A program made the position numbers and the translations under genes. A stretch of 64,000 nt of DNA, taken from Bradyrhizobium sp. WSM3983. GTDB taxonomy: Bacteria > Pseudomonadota > Alphaproteobacteria > Rhizobiales > Xanthobacteraceae. Location of the stretch: assembly GCF_000473045.1 (NCBI RefSeq), contig NZ_AXAY01000017.1, forward strand, positions 62,001-126,000. The letters run 5' to 3'. The notes under the pieces are model-generated. The model saw nothing but the letters and a program-made list of their open reading frames with translations, ran no database searches and was not told the DNA's origin. Below are positions 18,369-27,011 of the stretch, piece after piece (positions within the stretch are counted from its first letter, which is position 1; each line of letters starts with the position of its first letter).

Positions 18369-19211
18369 ATGCACAACGTCGTCTGCATCAAGCAGGTCCC
18401 TGATTCGGCACAGATCCGGGTGCACCCTGTGACCAACACGATCATGCGCCAGGGCGTACCAACCATTATCAATCCTTACGACCTGTTCGCGCTCGAAGCC
18501 GCGCTCGATCTGCGCGACAAGTTTGGTGGTGAGATCACCGTCCTTACAATGGGCCCACCCTCGGCCGAGGACACTCTACGGAAAGCCCTGACCTTTGGCG
18601 CCGATCGCGCGGTACTGCTGACCGACCGTTGCTTCGCGGGTGCGGACACCCTGGCAACCACCTACGCACTCGCAACCGCCATCCGCAAGATCGGCAAAGA
18701 TTACGGTCAGCCTGACCTCATATTCACGGGTAAGCAGACGATCGATGGCGACACCGCGCAGGTCGGGCCAGGTATCGCAAGACGGCTTGCTGTGCAACAG
18801 CTCACCTATGTTGCCAAGATCATGACTATCGATCTCGCCGCCCGCACAATCGAAGCGGAGCGGCGCTCCGAGGGCGGCACCCAGGTGCTGCGCGCAAGCC
18901 TGCCGTCGCTCATCACCATGATGGAGGCGACCAACCAGATTCGGCGTGGCGCAATGGCAGATGCTTTGCGCGCCGCAAGAGCGCCGATTGTAAAGTGGAA
19001 CGCCCAGGAGGCTGGCGTCGAGGATATCTCCAAATGCGGTCTCAAAGGCTCGCCGACCGTTGTAAAACGCGTTTTCGCGCCCTCAGCGCGCGCTGAGAAG
19101 GCAGCCATCGTAGATGTTGCGGAGCAGCCGGCGCAAGCGTTGATCGACACCATTTTCAAGCAGAAGCCCAAGCTTGAAACCGAGCTTGCCGCGCTGGCCC
19201 GAGGCTTATGA
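18369..19211 (+). CDS. fixA: FixA, electron-transfer flavoprotein beta subunit
   Basis: 280 aa. The start MHNVVCIKQVPDSAQIRV follows TTGGAGAGGCAC. The ETF-beta fold is seen through INPYDLFALEAALDLRD, LRKALTFGADRAVLLTD and the signature GKQTIDGDTAQVGPGIA (about 123-139). FixABCX bifurcates electrons to ferredoxin/flavodoxin for nitrogenase in bacteroids. FixB, C and X are not in the window, as in B. japonicum where fixA stands alone. It follows nifA by 185 bp and is driven by a sigma54 promoter, so NifA control is expected. A decayed second copy lies at 31.8 kb. Confidence 0.97.
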   Translation: MHNVVCIKQVPDSAQIRVHPVTNTIMRQGVPTIINPYDLFALEAALDLRDKFGGEITVLTMGPPSAEDTLRKALTFGADRAVLLTDRCFAGADTLATTYALATAIRKIGKDYGQPDLIFTGKQTIDGDTAQVGPGIARRLAVQQLTYVAKIMTIDLAARTIEAERRSEGGTQVLRASLPSLITMMEATNQIRRGAMADALRAARAPIVKWNAQEAGVEDISKCGLKGSPTVVKRVFAPSARAEKAAIVDVAEQPAQALIDTIFKQKPKLETELAALARGL

Positions 19212-19329
19212 CCCGGGGAGAGGTTCGGGCGATCAGCAATGGCGAGCAGCGGGCGTCGACGAGCTTACGCCGGGCAGAGTAGGTGGGTGGATAGAGCGTT
19301 AAGCCGAAAGTTGCAGGCTACGACTGGCG

Positions 19330-19578
19330 ATGATCCTGCGATTCCACTGCGCCGTTGAGCATTTGGACGTGTGGAGTGCAAGCGGAAACGGCTTCTCCTT
19401 TGTGATCGCTTATGCGAGCCGCACAGGCCAAGGCTTTCACGGACGTCCCGGCTATGTGGCGTCATGGCGCCCGCTTCATCGAAGTCGTGGTGCAATCAAG
19501 GTTGCTGGCTCGCCCTTCACAACGTTCGCCGATGCCGAGCAAGCCTGCAACTCGATGCTGAAACATCTGAAAACGTGA
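19330..19578 (+). CDS. Small conserved hypothetical protein
   Basis: 82 aa, starting MILRFHCAVEHLDVWSASGN. I recall close relatives as short proteins of unknown function in Bradyrhizobium. The composition is that of a folded protein (FSFVIAYASRTGQGF, SPFTTFADAEQACNSML). No signal peptide or membrane segment is present. It is 118 bp downstream of fixA, in the same direction. Confidence 0.6.
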   Translation: MILRFHCAVEHLDVWSASGNGFSFVIAYASRTGQGFHGRPGYVASWRPLHRSRGAIKVAGSPFTTFADAEQACNSMLKHLKT

Positions 19579-20234
19579 AGCTCAGAGCCAATGCGCTGCA
19601 CCGAACCGGAGCGTCAAGACATGGCGTGATCGGCCCCCACCAGGTCGATGAGAAGACGTTTCGCACATTTGCGGCGAGGCGTTTCTTTTCTGCCGTTGCC
19701 TCTCGGTTTCCAGATCGAGCCGCTTGGCCGTGGACTCCAGCCGAGCAAGGGGAAGCGTCATCTCTCTGGCAGCCGATTGGGTCGCAGAATGAGTGGTCGT
19801 ATCGTCGTATCAGTCGCGTCGCGTCAAAGACGTCCATGTCTGGGGTGCAAATGCGACGACGTATGCCGTCCCCACGAGCGCCGCAAAGCCCAGTGGTCTC
19901 CTCGGGCAACCTCGCGCAGCGCCGTATCCGGCATGTTGATTGCTAGAGATCAGAAGACCAATGTCAACAATTGCGGTCCTCGCAGTTGCCAACCCAGGAG
20001 TTCATTTCAAATGTCTCGATTTGTGCAAATTGAATAGCGTGCGCCTGCACCGCTGATTGGCGTCCCGTCTTTGAAGTGCTCTCAATCGCAGGTTATGCCC
20101 CAAATGCCGTTTCTCCAGGCGGCCATTCCTCGGCCCTTTCGGCCGACGGATCAGATGGGGGTCGGCGGATCACGCGATCGGATTGCAATCAGTGCTTGGC
20201 GGAAACAGGGCAAAGCATCTGGCAGGGAGTCTTG
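19579..20234. other. Gene-free stretch before folE
   Basis: 655 bp without a convincing gene. TGGCGGAAACAGGGCA at about 20195 has GG-N10-GC spacing but lacks the TTGC box, so I do not call it a sigma54 promoter. Confidence 0.45.
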
Positions 20235-20897
20235 ATGAGTTCAACGCAGGCAATTCGTAAACGCCTCCTCGAAGCCGGCGTGTCGTTTGCGCCAAACGCC
20301 AACATCGCAGAACACCTGCGGCCTGGTGACATTGAGGTGATACAGGCCGAGGTCGAGCGGCACATGCAGGCTGTGCTGGATGCTCTGGTCATCGATACCA
20401 ATCGCGACCACAACAATCAGGGGACCGCAAAGCGAATTGCAAAAATGTACGTGCGCGAGGTGTTTGCCGGCCGCTTTGAGGCCGCCCCCGAGGTCGCGGA
20501 GTTTCAGAACGACAGCGGCCTGGACGAGGTCTATTCGCTTGGCCCGATCGCAGTGCGTTCGGCGTGCGCCCACCACCTTGTACCCGTCACCGGCCGCATG
20601 TGGGTCGGCATTCTGCCTGGTGACAAGCTGATCGGTATCAGCAAGTTTGTACGCCTCGCCAACTGGATCTTGTCGCGACCCCACCTGCAAGAGGACGCCA
20701 CCGTCATGCTGGCGGACGAGCTCGAGGGCCGTCTCAAGCCGAAGGGACTGGCCGTTGTCCTCAAGGCACAGCATCAGTGCGTGGTCTGGCGCGGTGTCCG
20801 CGAAACCGGAACCATCATGACGACCAGCATCATGCGCGGAGCCTTCCGCGACAGCAAGGTCATGCGTAGCGAATTTATGGCGCAGATCAAGGACTAA
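20235..20897 (+). CDS. folE: GTP cyclohydrolase I (FolE type)
   Basis: 220 aa from the ATG at 20235 behind GGCAGGGAGTC. It opens GTP to 7,8-dihydroneopterin triphosphate, the first step of folate and of 7-deazaguanine synthesis. Zinc and catalytic residues are visible in SACAHHLVPVTG (about residue 110) and AQHQCVVWRGVRE (about 180). The sequence is divergent from housekeeping FolE and recalls phage copies. It begins a tight set folE-queD-queE (2-bp gap, then overlap), so its product should feed QueD rather than folate here. Confidence 0.9.
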   Translation: MSSTQAIRKRLLEAGVSFAPNANIAEHLRPGDIEVIQAEVERHMQAVLDALVIDTNRDHNNQGTAKRIAKMYVREVFAGRFEAAPEVAEFQNDSGLDEVYSLGPIAVRSACAHHLVPVTGRMWVGILPGDKLIGISKFVRLANWILSRPHLQEDATVMLADELEGRLKPKGLAVVLKAQHQCVVWRGVRETGTIMTTSIMRGAFRDSKVMRSEFMAQIKD

Positions 20898-20899
20898 GC

Positions 20900-21364
20900 G
20901 TGGCATACCTATCAACGAAGACATACGGACATGACGTCGGCCTATCTGCCACGTTCCGCCAGTGGCGCGCGAAGTCGCACTGTCGCCTGCTGCACGGCTA
21001 CTCGCTGTCGTTTCGTTTTGAGTTCGAAGCCAACACTTTGGACGACAAGAATTGGGTCGTCGATTTTGGCAGCCTCAAGGAGCTGAGGGTGATCCTCGAA
21101 GGCACCTTTGACCACAAGACAGTCGTTGCCGCGGACGATCCCGAGCTTGAGTGGTTCCGCGAAGCCGCACGGCGTGGCTTGGCGGACATCGTTGTCCTAC
21201 CGGCAGTTGGCTGTGAAAAATTTGCCGAACACGTCTACCGCGTCGGCAGCAACTGGCTGCTGGAAAAAGGACTTGCTCCGCGTTGCCGGCTGGTGTCAGT
21301 CGAGGTGAAGGAGCACGGCGCGAACAGTGCCGTCTATCGGGAGGCAGGCCGTGCTGCCGATTAA
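20900..21364 (+). CDS. queD: 6-carboxytetrahydropterin synthase-like (QueD family)
   Basis: 154 aa, GTG start 2 bp after the folE stop. QueD turns dihydroneopterin triphosphate into 6-carboxy-tetrahydropterin. The catalytic region reads AKSHCRLLHGYSLSFRF, with the active Cys before LLHGY, and VVDFGSLKEL and FDHKTVV follow as expected. Compared with the textbook family, the first zinc His (AAH) appears as SATF and HGH as HGY, so the zinc ligands are altered. I recall this variant from phage-encoded QueD. It overlaps queE by 14 bp. Confidence 0.85.
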   Translation: MAYLSTKTYGHDVGLSATFRQWRAKSHCRLLHGYSLSFRFEFEANTLDDKNWVVDFGSLKELRVILEGTFDHKTVVAADDPELEWFREAARRGLADIVVLPAVGCEKFAEHVYRVGSNWLLEKGLAPRCRLVSVEVKEHGANSAVYREAGRAAD

Positions 21365-22007
21365 CGAAATTTTTGAAACCATCCAAGGGGAAGCCTGCAA
21401 GGCGGGCACACCGTCCGTGTTCGTGCGGTTCCAGACATGCCCGGTCAGGTGTCCGTGGTGCGACGCCAAGCACACTTGGTTCGCCGATCCAGAGCGGCGG
21501 GTGTCGATCGCCGAGATGATGATCAAGACCGAGGACACCAACACCTGGGCCATGATGTTGCCGGAGGACGTTCTGCTCGCGGTGCAGGCATTCAGCGCCC
21601 GGCATGTTGTGATTACGGGTGGCGAACCAGCGCTGTACGACCTGCGGCCACTGACCGCGTTGCTCGTCGGCTCCGGCTTCTCCGTGCAATTAGAGACATC
21701 GGGCACCCAAGCCATTCAGGCGAATCCCTACACATGGGTGACGGTCAGCCCGAAGGTCGGCATGCCGGGTGGGCGATCTGTTCTGGGTGAGGCTTTGCGG
21801 TGTGCCAATGAGATCAAACACCCGGTGGGCAAGCCTGCCGACATCCAAAACCTGCTGAGCCTCCCTATCGATCACGCGCTGAACCCAGTGATATGGCTAC
21901 AACCGTTGAGCCAAGGCCGCGAAGCGACGGAGCTGTGCATCCGAGAGGCAACTGCACGCAACTGGCGCGTCAGCATCCAGACGCACAAGTTTATCGGCGT
22001 GCGGTGA
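21351..22007 (+). CDS. queE: 7-carboxy-7-deazaguanine synthase (QueE, radical SAM)
   Basis: 218 aa from the GTG at 21351, preceded by GGGAGGC and overlapping queD. The radical-SAM cluster is CPVRCPWC (CxxxCxxC, about residue 28), with GEACKAGTPSVFVRFQ ahead of it, and TGGEPALYDL plus ETSGTQ as the SAM-binding and substrate regions. It makes 7-carboxy-7-deazaguanine, the precursor of preQ0. The next enzyme, QueC, is not in the window. It may come from a chromosomal copy serving queuosine, or the product may be used as such. Confidence 0.9.
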   Translation: MLPINEIFETIQGEACKAGTPSVFVRFQTCPVRCPWCDAKHTWFADPERRVSIAEMMIKTEDTNTWAMMLPEDVLLAVQAFSARHVVITGGEPALYDLRPLTALLVGSGFSVQLETSGTQAIQANPYTWVTVSPKVGMPGGRSVLGEALRCANEIKHPVGKPADIQNLLSLPIDHALNPVIWLQPLSQGREATELCIREATARNWRVSIQTHKFIGVR

Positions 22008-22133
22008 CGCTAGCTAAAGCAACTGTCATAAAGTCCATGTTTGCTACCGCGGAAATGGTTGTGAATTCTGACCACTTCACCGAGACGCGGGCTCCGTGGG
22101 CAAACCGAGCACGAGCCAGGCGACGCAAGCCGC

Positions 22134-22421
22134 TTATTGGCTTCTCACAGGGGACTTGAAAAATCCTTCTTTTGCCAGGCGAAGATGTCTGTCCAGTGTC
22201 GTGTGCAGCGACGCACGAAGCTCAAGCGGGATCGAGTCGTCTGTGTCGATCAGTTCCCGAATCTTCAGAAACATGCGGTCGATTGAGTTGAGCGTAGTCG
22301 TCATTCGCCCCGGTATCATCTGTTCTTCCTTAGCAACAGCCGCAGACGTCAAGCGAATAGCCAGATGTTTTGGCGGCTCAATGATCTCGGCGGTGGCAGG
22401 CCAAACCAGCTTTCGCCGCAC
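22134..22421 (-). CDS. Small hypothetical protein behind a MerR-type promoter
   Basis: About 95 aa if it starts at the GTG at 22421. The open frame extends back through the promoter itself (to 22457), so the longer start is unlikely. The GTG falls where the transcript should begin (6-7 nt after the -10), so the message may be leaderless. The C-terminal half looks helical and charged (IDRMFLKIRELIDTDDSIP, LRASLHTTLDRHLRLAKEG). No family recognised. It is convergent with queE. Confidence 0.55.
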   Translation of the reverse strand: MRRKLVWPATAEIIEPPKHLAIRLTSAAVAKEEQMIPGRMTTTLNSIDRMFLKIRELIDTDDSIPLELRASLHTTLDRHLRLAKEGFFKSPVRSQ

Positions 22422-22426
22422 CCGCA

Positions 22427-22457
22427 AGCCTACAATCTTACGCAGCGTAAGATTCAA
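22427..22457 (-). promoter_or_regulatory. MerR/NolA-type promoter, site f (perfect dyad)
   Basis: Leftward: -35 TTGAAT (22452-22457), a 19-bp spacer, -10 TAGGCT (22427-22432). The operator is perfectly symmetric: arms AATCTTACGC and GCGTAAGATT around a single central T. The arms share AATC...GATT and ACG..CGT with the other five sites but differ at inner positions, so a related regulator or a higher-affinity variant may bind. Confidence 0.6.
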
Positions 22458-22787
22458 GCCCTTTCGATGGCCGAGTGGAGCTTATTTCGTTCTGGAAACA
22501 GCCAAATGCGCCCCCTCGCAATCACCGGCATTAAGGAGACAAGGGGCTCTATAGTCATCGCTGCGGTCGAGACCACGTGTGCGAGCACTTCTACACGCCC
22601 CAAGGTCCGACGGGGGCGGGCTTCAAGTTTTGCAACGGATCATCGAGCCTTGACAGACGTCAACCCCTCGCGGATGCCAGCGTGCCCAAAATCGGACATT
22701 CCGTGTCCCAACCGTTTAGAACCTTACGAGACCCCGAACGTTTCTGATCCCGCGGGAACGGAATCAGCTAGGGTCGTGGGAATCTCG
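22458..22787. other. Gene-free stretch
   Basis: 330 bp between promoter site f and the zinc-ribbon gene. A + strand frame with DHVCEHFYTPQGPTGAGFKF is open, but I do not recognise it and it has no start signal. Confidence 0.35.
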
Positions 22788-23048
22788 TCAGGAGCGGCTG
22801 ATTGTCAGACCGGCATTCTCTAGCGCTCGGAGAATCTTGCTCGCAAGGGTCCGCGCGTCAGCCTGGCCCTCACCGATCAAGTCAGCCGCCAGCACGCGGG
22901 CAATGACATCGTGCGCGTCTTCGCGTTTGAGCGCCTCGGGCTCGGCATATTCGCCGCAGATCTTGCAAGCGATCACCGGCCGACCGCTCCAGGGATCGTG
23001 CGTTGCAACTTCGTACCATTTGTCGGCCTCACATTTCGGACAGCGCAT
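22788..23048 (-). CDS. Small zinc-ribbon protein
   Basis: 86 aa from the ATG at 23048, which has AGGAGAG 8 bp upstream; the frame is open to 23114 but lacks an RBS there. The N-terminus MRCPKCEADKWYEVAT and then IACKICGEYAEPEAL form a CPxC...CxxC zinc knuckle. The rest is helical (REDAHDVIARVLAADLIGEG). Such proteins are usually nucleic-acid or protein binding. No partner is evident nearby. Confidence 0.65.
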   Translation of the reverse strand: MRCPKCEADKWYEVATHDPWSGRPVIACKICGEYAEPEALKREDAHDVIARVLAADLIGEGQADARTLASKILRALENAGLTISRS

Positions 23049-23450
23049 AGGTTGAACTCTCCTGGTACGGTTCAGCGTGATCGATCCGCCTAAACAAACT
23101 GCTTTTCGCGCCAAACCACGAATCTCGTCAGCTGCTCACAACAGCCCGTCGGTGCCGAGAAGCCGATCTCCTCGAAATCCTTCGGGGATACGATGCGGGG
23201 CACAGGGATAGCGAATCCGTTCCTTCAGTTTGGGGGAGGCAATACCGAGGGCACTGCAAATAGCGGCCCATGCGAGCGTCCGATCGGCCCTGATGTTCAT
23301 TCATTGTGATCATCCATATTTGCCCGGAGCGGCCAAGATCGGCGAGTGGCGCGCTGAATGAAGTGACCCAAGGTTCGGTCGTCTTCAATGCGCCGGTGGC
23401 GCTGCGAGCCGGGACATTCCAATCTCCTCCTACCACAATTTGTAAAGCGC
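23049..23450. other. Gene-free stretch
   Basis: 400 bp with no recognised gene, terminator or repeat. It separates two leftward genes. Confidence 0.4.
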
Positions 23451-24074
23451 TTACTCGCCGGGCTGCGCGACAGTACGCCAATATCGCGGATTGTCTGGCG
23501 ACTGAACTCGAACCCAGCGATAAGGAGCGCGCGCCCACGATCGGATCTGCGGAGTTAAATTGTCCAGCACAAGGTCGCCGCTCTTAGTCCTTACCACCAG
23601 AACCAGATGATGTTGGCCCGAAGCGGTCACGACCTCGCCGAGCAGTAGGATTCGCGGCGGCCAACCGCGCCGTAGAAGCTTGTGGCGCTTGCTGACGGCG
23701 TAGTCGTTGCAGTCGCCGCGCTCCGGATCGATGAGCCAGGCTTCCACCGGCGGACCGGGTTCACTGGCTTCCGGGATAATGGCGCTGTTCACGGTCTGGT
23801 TGGCTTCTTTCAGATCGGCCAACCGTGTCTCGGTCAGGTGGACCGGACCGCCGCGAAACATGAGACGGACGCGGCATTCATCCTGATAGCGCAGGCAGAA
23901 CATGGTGTATGCCATGGGAGCGAGCGCCGGACGGTCAAGCTTGAGGTGCGGAGACGCCGACACCGGGATCGTCGGCATACCCGACCATCTCCTATCGGCC
24001 GATCGAGCAGTCGTCATCGTTTGAGAGGCGATTGTGGCGGCTGCGACTGCAGCCAGCATTAACGTCCTGCGCAT
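23451..24074 (-). CDS. Exported transglutaminase-like cysteine peptidase (BTLCP family)
   Basis: 207 aa from the ATG at 24074, where a signal peptide starts (MRRTLMLAAVAAATIASQT). The catalytic triad is seen as Cys in PERGDCNDYAVSKRHKLL, His in SGQHHLVLVVRT and Asp in LVLDNLTPQI. The family (bacterial transglutaminase-like cysteine proteinases) is common in Rhizobiales; LapG-type members cut surface adhesins, but this one has no LapD/adhesin neighbour. A MerR/NolA-type promoter at 24360-24390 faces it. A 76-codon ORF (ATG 24289 behind AGGGGG) overlaps its start by 16 bp. Confidence 0.85.
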   Translation of the reverse strand: MRRTLMLAAVAAATIASQTMTTARSADRRWSGMPTIPVSASPHLKLDRPALAPMAYTMFCLRYQDECRVRLMFRGGPVHLTETRLADLKEANQTVNSAIIPEASEPGPPVEAWLIDPERGDCNDYAVSKRHKLLRRGWPPRILLLGEVVTASGQHHLVLVVRTKSGDLVLDNLTPQIRSWARAPYRWVRVQSPDNPRYWRTVAQPGE

Positions 24075-24359
24075 GCTGAAGCTGACGGACGACCGATCAG
24101 ACCCGAGGTCATGAGCATGAAACGACAGATCGACTGCGGCGCAGCTAAGAGACCCAGTGACCCACGGAACGCCACGATCCAAAGGTTCTGTCGTCCCCAG
24201 AACGTCCGTGACGCGGCGGTCCGCCGGTCATGCGCAGTTCCACTCCATACCGGCAGCCCGTGCGCCGTGACCCCGAAACTGCAAGACATGTACAACCCCC
24301 TGTGACTGCGTGGGAAGAGATCGGGGCGAGCAAAGCCAGATCGATCCCTTGGTCCGAAA

Positions 24360-24390
24360 ACCGTACAATCTGACGCCACGTGCGATTCAA
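24360..24390 (-). promoter_or_regulatory. MerR/NolA-type promoter, site c
   Basis: Leftward: -35 TTGAAT (24385-24390), a 19-bp spacer centred on ACGTGGCGT, -10 TACGGT (24360-24365). It is 286 bp before the transglutaminase-like peptidase gene. Confidence 0.6.
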
Positions 24391-24740
24391 GCCCCAATGA
24401 AGGACGTGCGAGTGTGTTCGCGCTGACGCCGTTCCGCGGACAATTCGCTGCGCTGAGGCCTTCGTTAAATGGGTGGTTCGGTTCATTGCCGATGAGGTGC
24501 AGGACACACGCCGCGATGCGTTTAGAGACCCGCTACGGCAATCAGCCAGCAACTATCGAATACGTCAGACCAGACAGCGACTGACAATTCGGTTTCGGTT
24601 GGCGAGTGCGGGACCTCAACTGTCGGCCCGAAATCAGAGCCGACTCCGCTTATCTGGCAGGGCGATGAATTTGAGCGTCTGCGCGATGGCGGGCAGGCAG
24701 GCCCGTGAACATGAGACGATGGGCAAGCGAGCCCGCCGAA
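24391..24740. other. Gene-free stretch
   Basis: About 350 bp between promoter site c and the IS3 transposase remnant; nothing recognised. Confidence 0.35.
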
Positions 24741-25115
24741 GCCAAACACGGTTTTAAGAAGGTGGTGCCTGCCGCCGTCAAGCAGATGGAAGCAGCATTC
24801 TCCGTCGAGATACTGGAAGGCCTCCGCGCTCGCCTCGGCATGCCGGACAAATTCAACACTGAGCATGGCTCGCAGTTCGCGGGGCGGCGTTTGCGGACGC
24901 GCTCCGTTAACAACAACATCGCGGTCAGCATGAACAGCACGCGCGTCTTGCTCGACCACGTGCTTGTCAGGAAACATGAGGTTATCTGCACGCCTGCCAA
25001 AGTGTCTCCTACGCGGCACCTCAATTGGCCGATATCTCGATCTTTTGCAACGACCGGCGCCGTCACTCGAGCCTTCCGCGACCCCGGATCAAACTGAGTT
25101 CCATCGGCTGTCAGA
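24741..25115 (+). pseudogene. IS3-family transposase (OrfB) 3' remnant
   Basis: DKFNTEHGSQFAGRRL and VNNNIAVSMNSTR match the DDE-domain block usually read as (F)NTDQGSQFT...ISMDGKGAW in IS3-family OrfB. Further on, IGRYLDLLQRPAPSLE and, in another frame, ISIFCNDRRRHSSL match the C-terminal DFYNxRRPHSSL block. At least one frameshift lies in between. The N-terminal half, OrfA and inverted repeats are not recognisable. It is a dead fragment marking past insertion. Confidence 0.75.
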
Positions 25116-25950
25116 TCCGCAGGGCGGCCCAACGCGGGCACCTCTTCACTTACCAGTGTGGAGAGTCCGTTCAGACAACCGGGACCTAAGCGAGTTTCGC
25201 CTCTCAGGCATTTCCGCCAACGATCTTTGACATCAATAATGCCCGTCCTGACCGAAGATCGGGCAGCACTATTGAAGATGTTGTGACCTACGCGCGAGAA
25301 GGGCCTCCGCATCAACACGGATGTTGGACGCCGCTTCACCTGGTCTAGTCTAGCGGTTGCATATCGATTTCCATGAAACAAGACCCATCGTCAGGTCCAA
25401 GACACTGGCGGCAGCCAGCTCAAGCGACGCTTGCCAGGGCGGAGTCGTTCGATTGTCCAAAATCAAAAGCTAAGTGGCTTAAAATCGCCGAGGAATATCA
25501 AAAGCTGGAACGGTGAGGACGACGAGAGGGAAAGATTAAGAGATGCCGATGAAGAGCGATGAGCACCTTCAATCCGGCGGTGTTCCGAGAAGATCTCCCT
25601 CGGCTCTGGCGCGCGGCTTTGAAGTGACCTCGACCCATGCGCGCGCACCGCTCACCCCTCACGCCCGTGCTCCGCACGTTGCCCTCGACCTCGGAAATGC
25701 CAAGCATACTTCGCCGACTCGATGGATCCTTTAAGCGGATCTAGCGAGGCGACGATAATGGGGGCTATCGCCCAGGACTGAGCGGCATCGAACTAGACGG
25801 TCAGGTAGGCTCGCGAGGCTGGAAGTGAGCACCCGCGTCCTCCTGCCCATCCATGCACGCGACGGACTATCGCGGCAGCCCTCACGTGCTGGCATGTGTT
25901 TTGCTGAAGCCTTCTGAGGGGATAGGTTCTCCAGTGCCTATGCCCCGCCG
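25116..25950. other. Gene-free stretch before two terminators
   Basis: About 830 bp with no recognised protein. Its right part (about 25850-25950) could be the body of a small RNA ending at the terminator at 25951-25993. Confidence 0.35.
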
Positions 25951-25993
25951 GCCCGACGCGCCTTCTGACCCGGCAAGGCGCGTCGGGCTTTTT
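25951..25993 (+). terminator. Strong Rho-independent terminator 1 (candidate sRNA 3' end)
   Basis: GCCCGACGCGCC (25951-25962), a 14-nt loop, GGCGCGTCGGGC (25977-25988), then TTTTT. The 12-bp perfect stem is not downstream of any gene on this strand, so it may end a small RNA transcribed from the preceding 100-200 bp. Confidence 0.85.
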
Positions 25994-26282
25994 GTGCTGC
26001 GCAGCCGAGCGACGCACAATGAGCCGTATCGACCAGCATATGTCATCCTTGGCCCGTGTCGAACATCGAACATCAACACACGTCGCGTTGGGTTCGTAGG
26101 AGTTGGGACATTATCGGCACGCAAGAAATAGCGGATAGACCCTCACGCAGGAGTGCCGGCGACGGCTCGCGGCAACACATTCAATGATTCTCGCGAAAAC
26201 CTCTCGGCCAATCTCCGCGGCACATCATTTGCAACCATCATCGTGGGCATGGACATGGGCTCCCTCAGCGCCGCGTCGATGC

Positions 26283-26345
26283 CCCAACCTCGCCAGGTTG
26301 GGCCCGACGCACCTCCCCCCTGCCCCGAGGGCGTCGGGCTTTTTT
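26283..26345 (+). terminator. Strong Rho-independent terminator 2 (candidate sRNA 3' end)
   Basis: Two stacked hairpins: CCCAACCT-cgcc-AGGTTGGG (26283-26302), directly followed by GCCCGACGC (26302-26310), a 20-nt loop, GCGTCGGGC (26331-26339) and six T (26340-26345). The second stem repeats the GCCCGACGC core of terminator 1, 350 bp upstream. Flanking sequence is only loosely alike, suggesting an old duplicated small-RNA locus. Confidence 0.8.
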
Positions 26346-26837
26346 ATGTTGAGGCACTGCGATCGTTTTCAGCCTTCCATCGACCGCCGACATCACTCTT
26401 GGGACCATGGCGCAGCTCGAGCCGAGCAACGCAGCAGCTCCCGATCTTCCTTCCAAGAGCGCGGCCGAGTGTCTCAAGGTGGGAGTTGTGATCACGGAGC
26501 GAAGACGAAGCCAACGACCCGACGCGGGTGAGGCGCCCATCGACGATCGGGGTGCCGCAAAGCAGATACGTGCGCAACTCTCGTCGACGGATTTGCGTCG
26601 TTTCTCCGGGTACTTGTCTAATCCAAGAGCCGGCACAGGCTTACCGCTGCGGCAAGACTCGCAGCGATGAACGCCTCCGGAGCGTCAGCGCAGTAGGCGA
26701 TGAGCATGGCCCACAAGCTCACCGAAAACGCGATGGCCCAAATCATTTATATCTAACCTTGGCGCGGGCGAGCGCGGCGCGCCGCGTCGTCCGCGCATGG
26801 AGCGCAGCATGTGCCTGCAGCCGGTTGAAGTCGCCCA
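26346..26837. other. Gene-free stretch
   Basis: About 490 bp with no recognised gene. Confidence 0.35.
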
Positions 26838-27011
26838 TCAAAGAGCTCCGGCAAGCCAGCAGATGCTCACCCAGAGAACCGCCGCCAGAAAGATGGCCGC
26901 AAGCGGCAAAAGTTGTGGCGTGACCGACCTCAGGGGAAGATCACAACGCGCTGCTCCCATGGCCTTCCGCGCGTTGATCGGACGTTGTCTTGGTTCGCGC
27001 CAGTGCATCAT
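26838..27011 (-). CDS. Small single-pass membrane protein, possibly frameshifted
   Basis: 57 codons (ATG 27011, TGA 26838-26840). A basic N-terminal part, then VTPQLLPLAAIFLAAV and a Trp-rich end, form one membrane segment. A second, decayed copy lies at 50021-50189. There the 5' sequence reads MNDALAHTKTT in another frame, and the same frame exists here (DALARTKTTSD), so this copy too may carry an indel and be translated from the inner ATG (MGAARCDLPL). Function unknown. Confidence 0.45.
   Translation of the reverse strand: MMHWREPRQRPINARKAMGAARCDLPLRSVTPQLLPLAAIFLAAVLWVSICWLAGAL

Noticed and set aside
20195..20212. Sigma54 promoter before folE
   Set aside because: GG-N10-GC spacing occurs but the -12 half is AGGGC instead of TTGC and no TGT-N10-ACA site is near.
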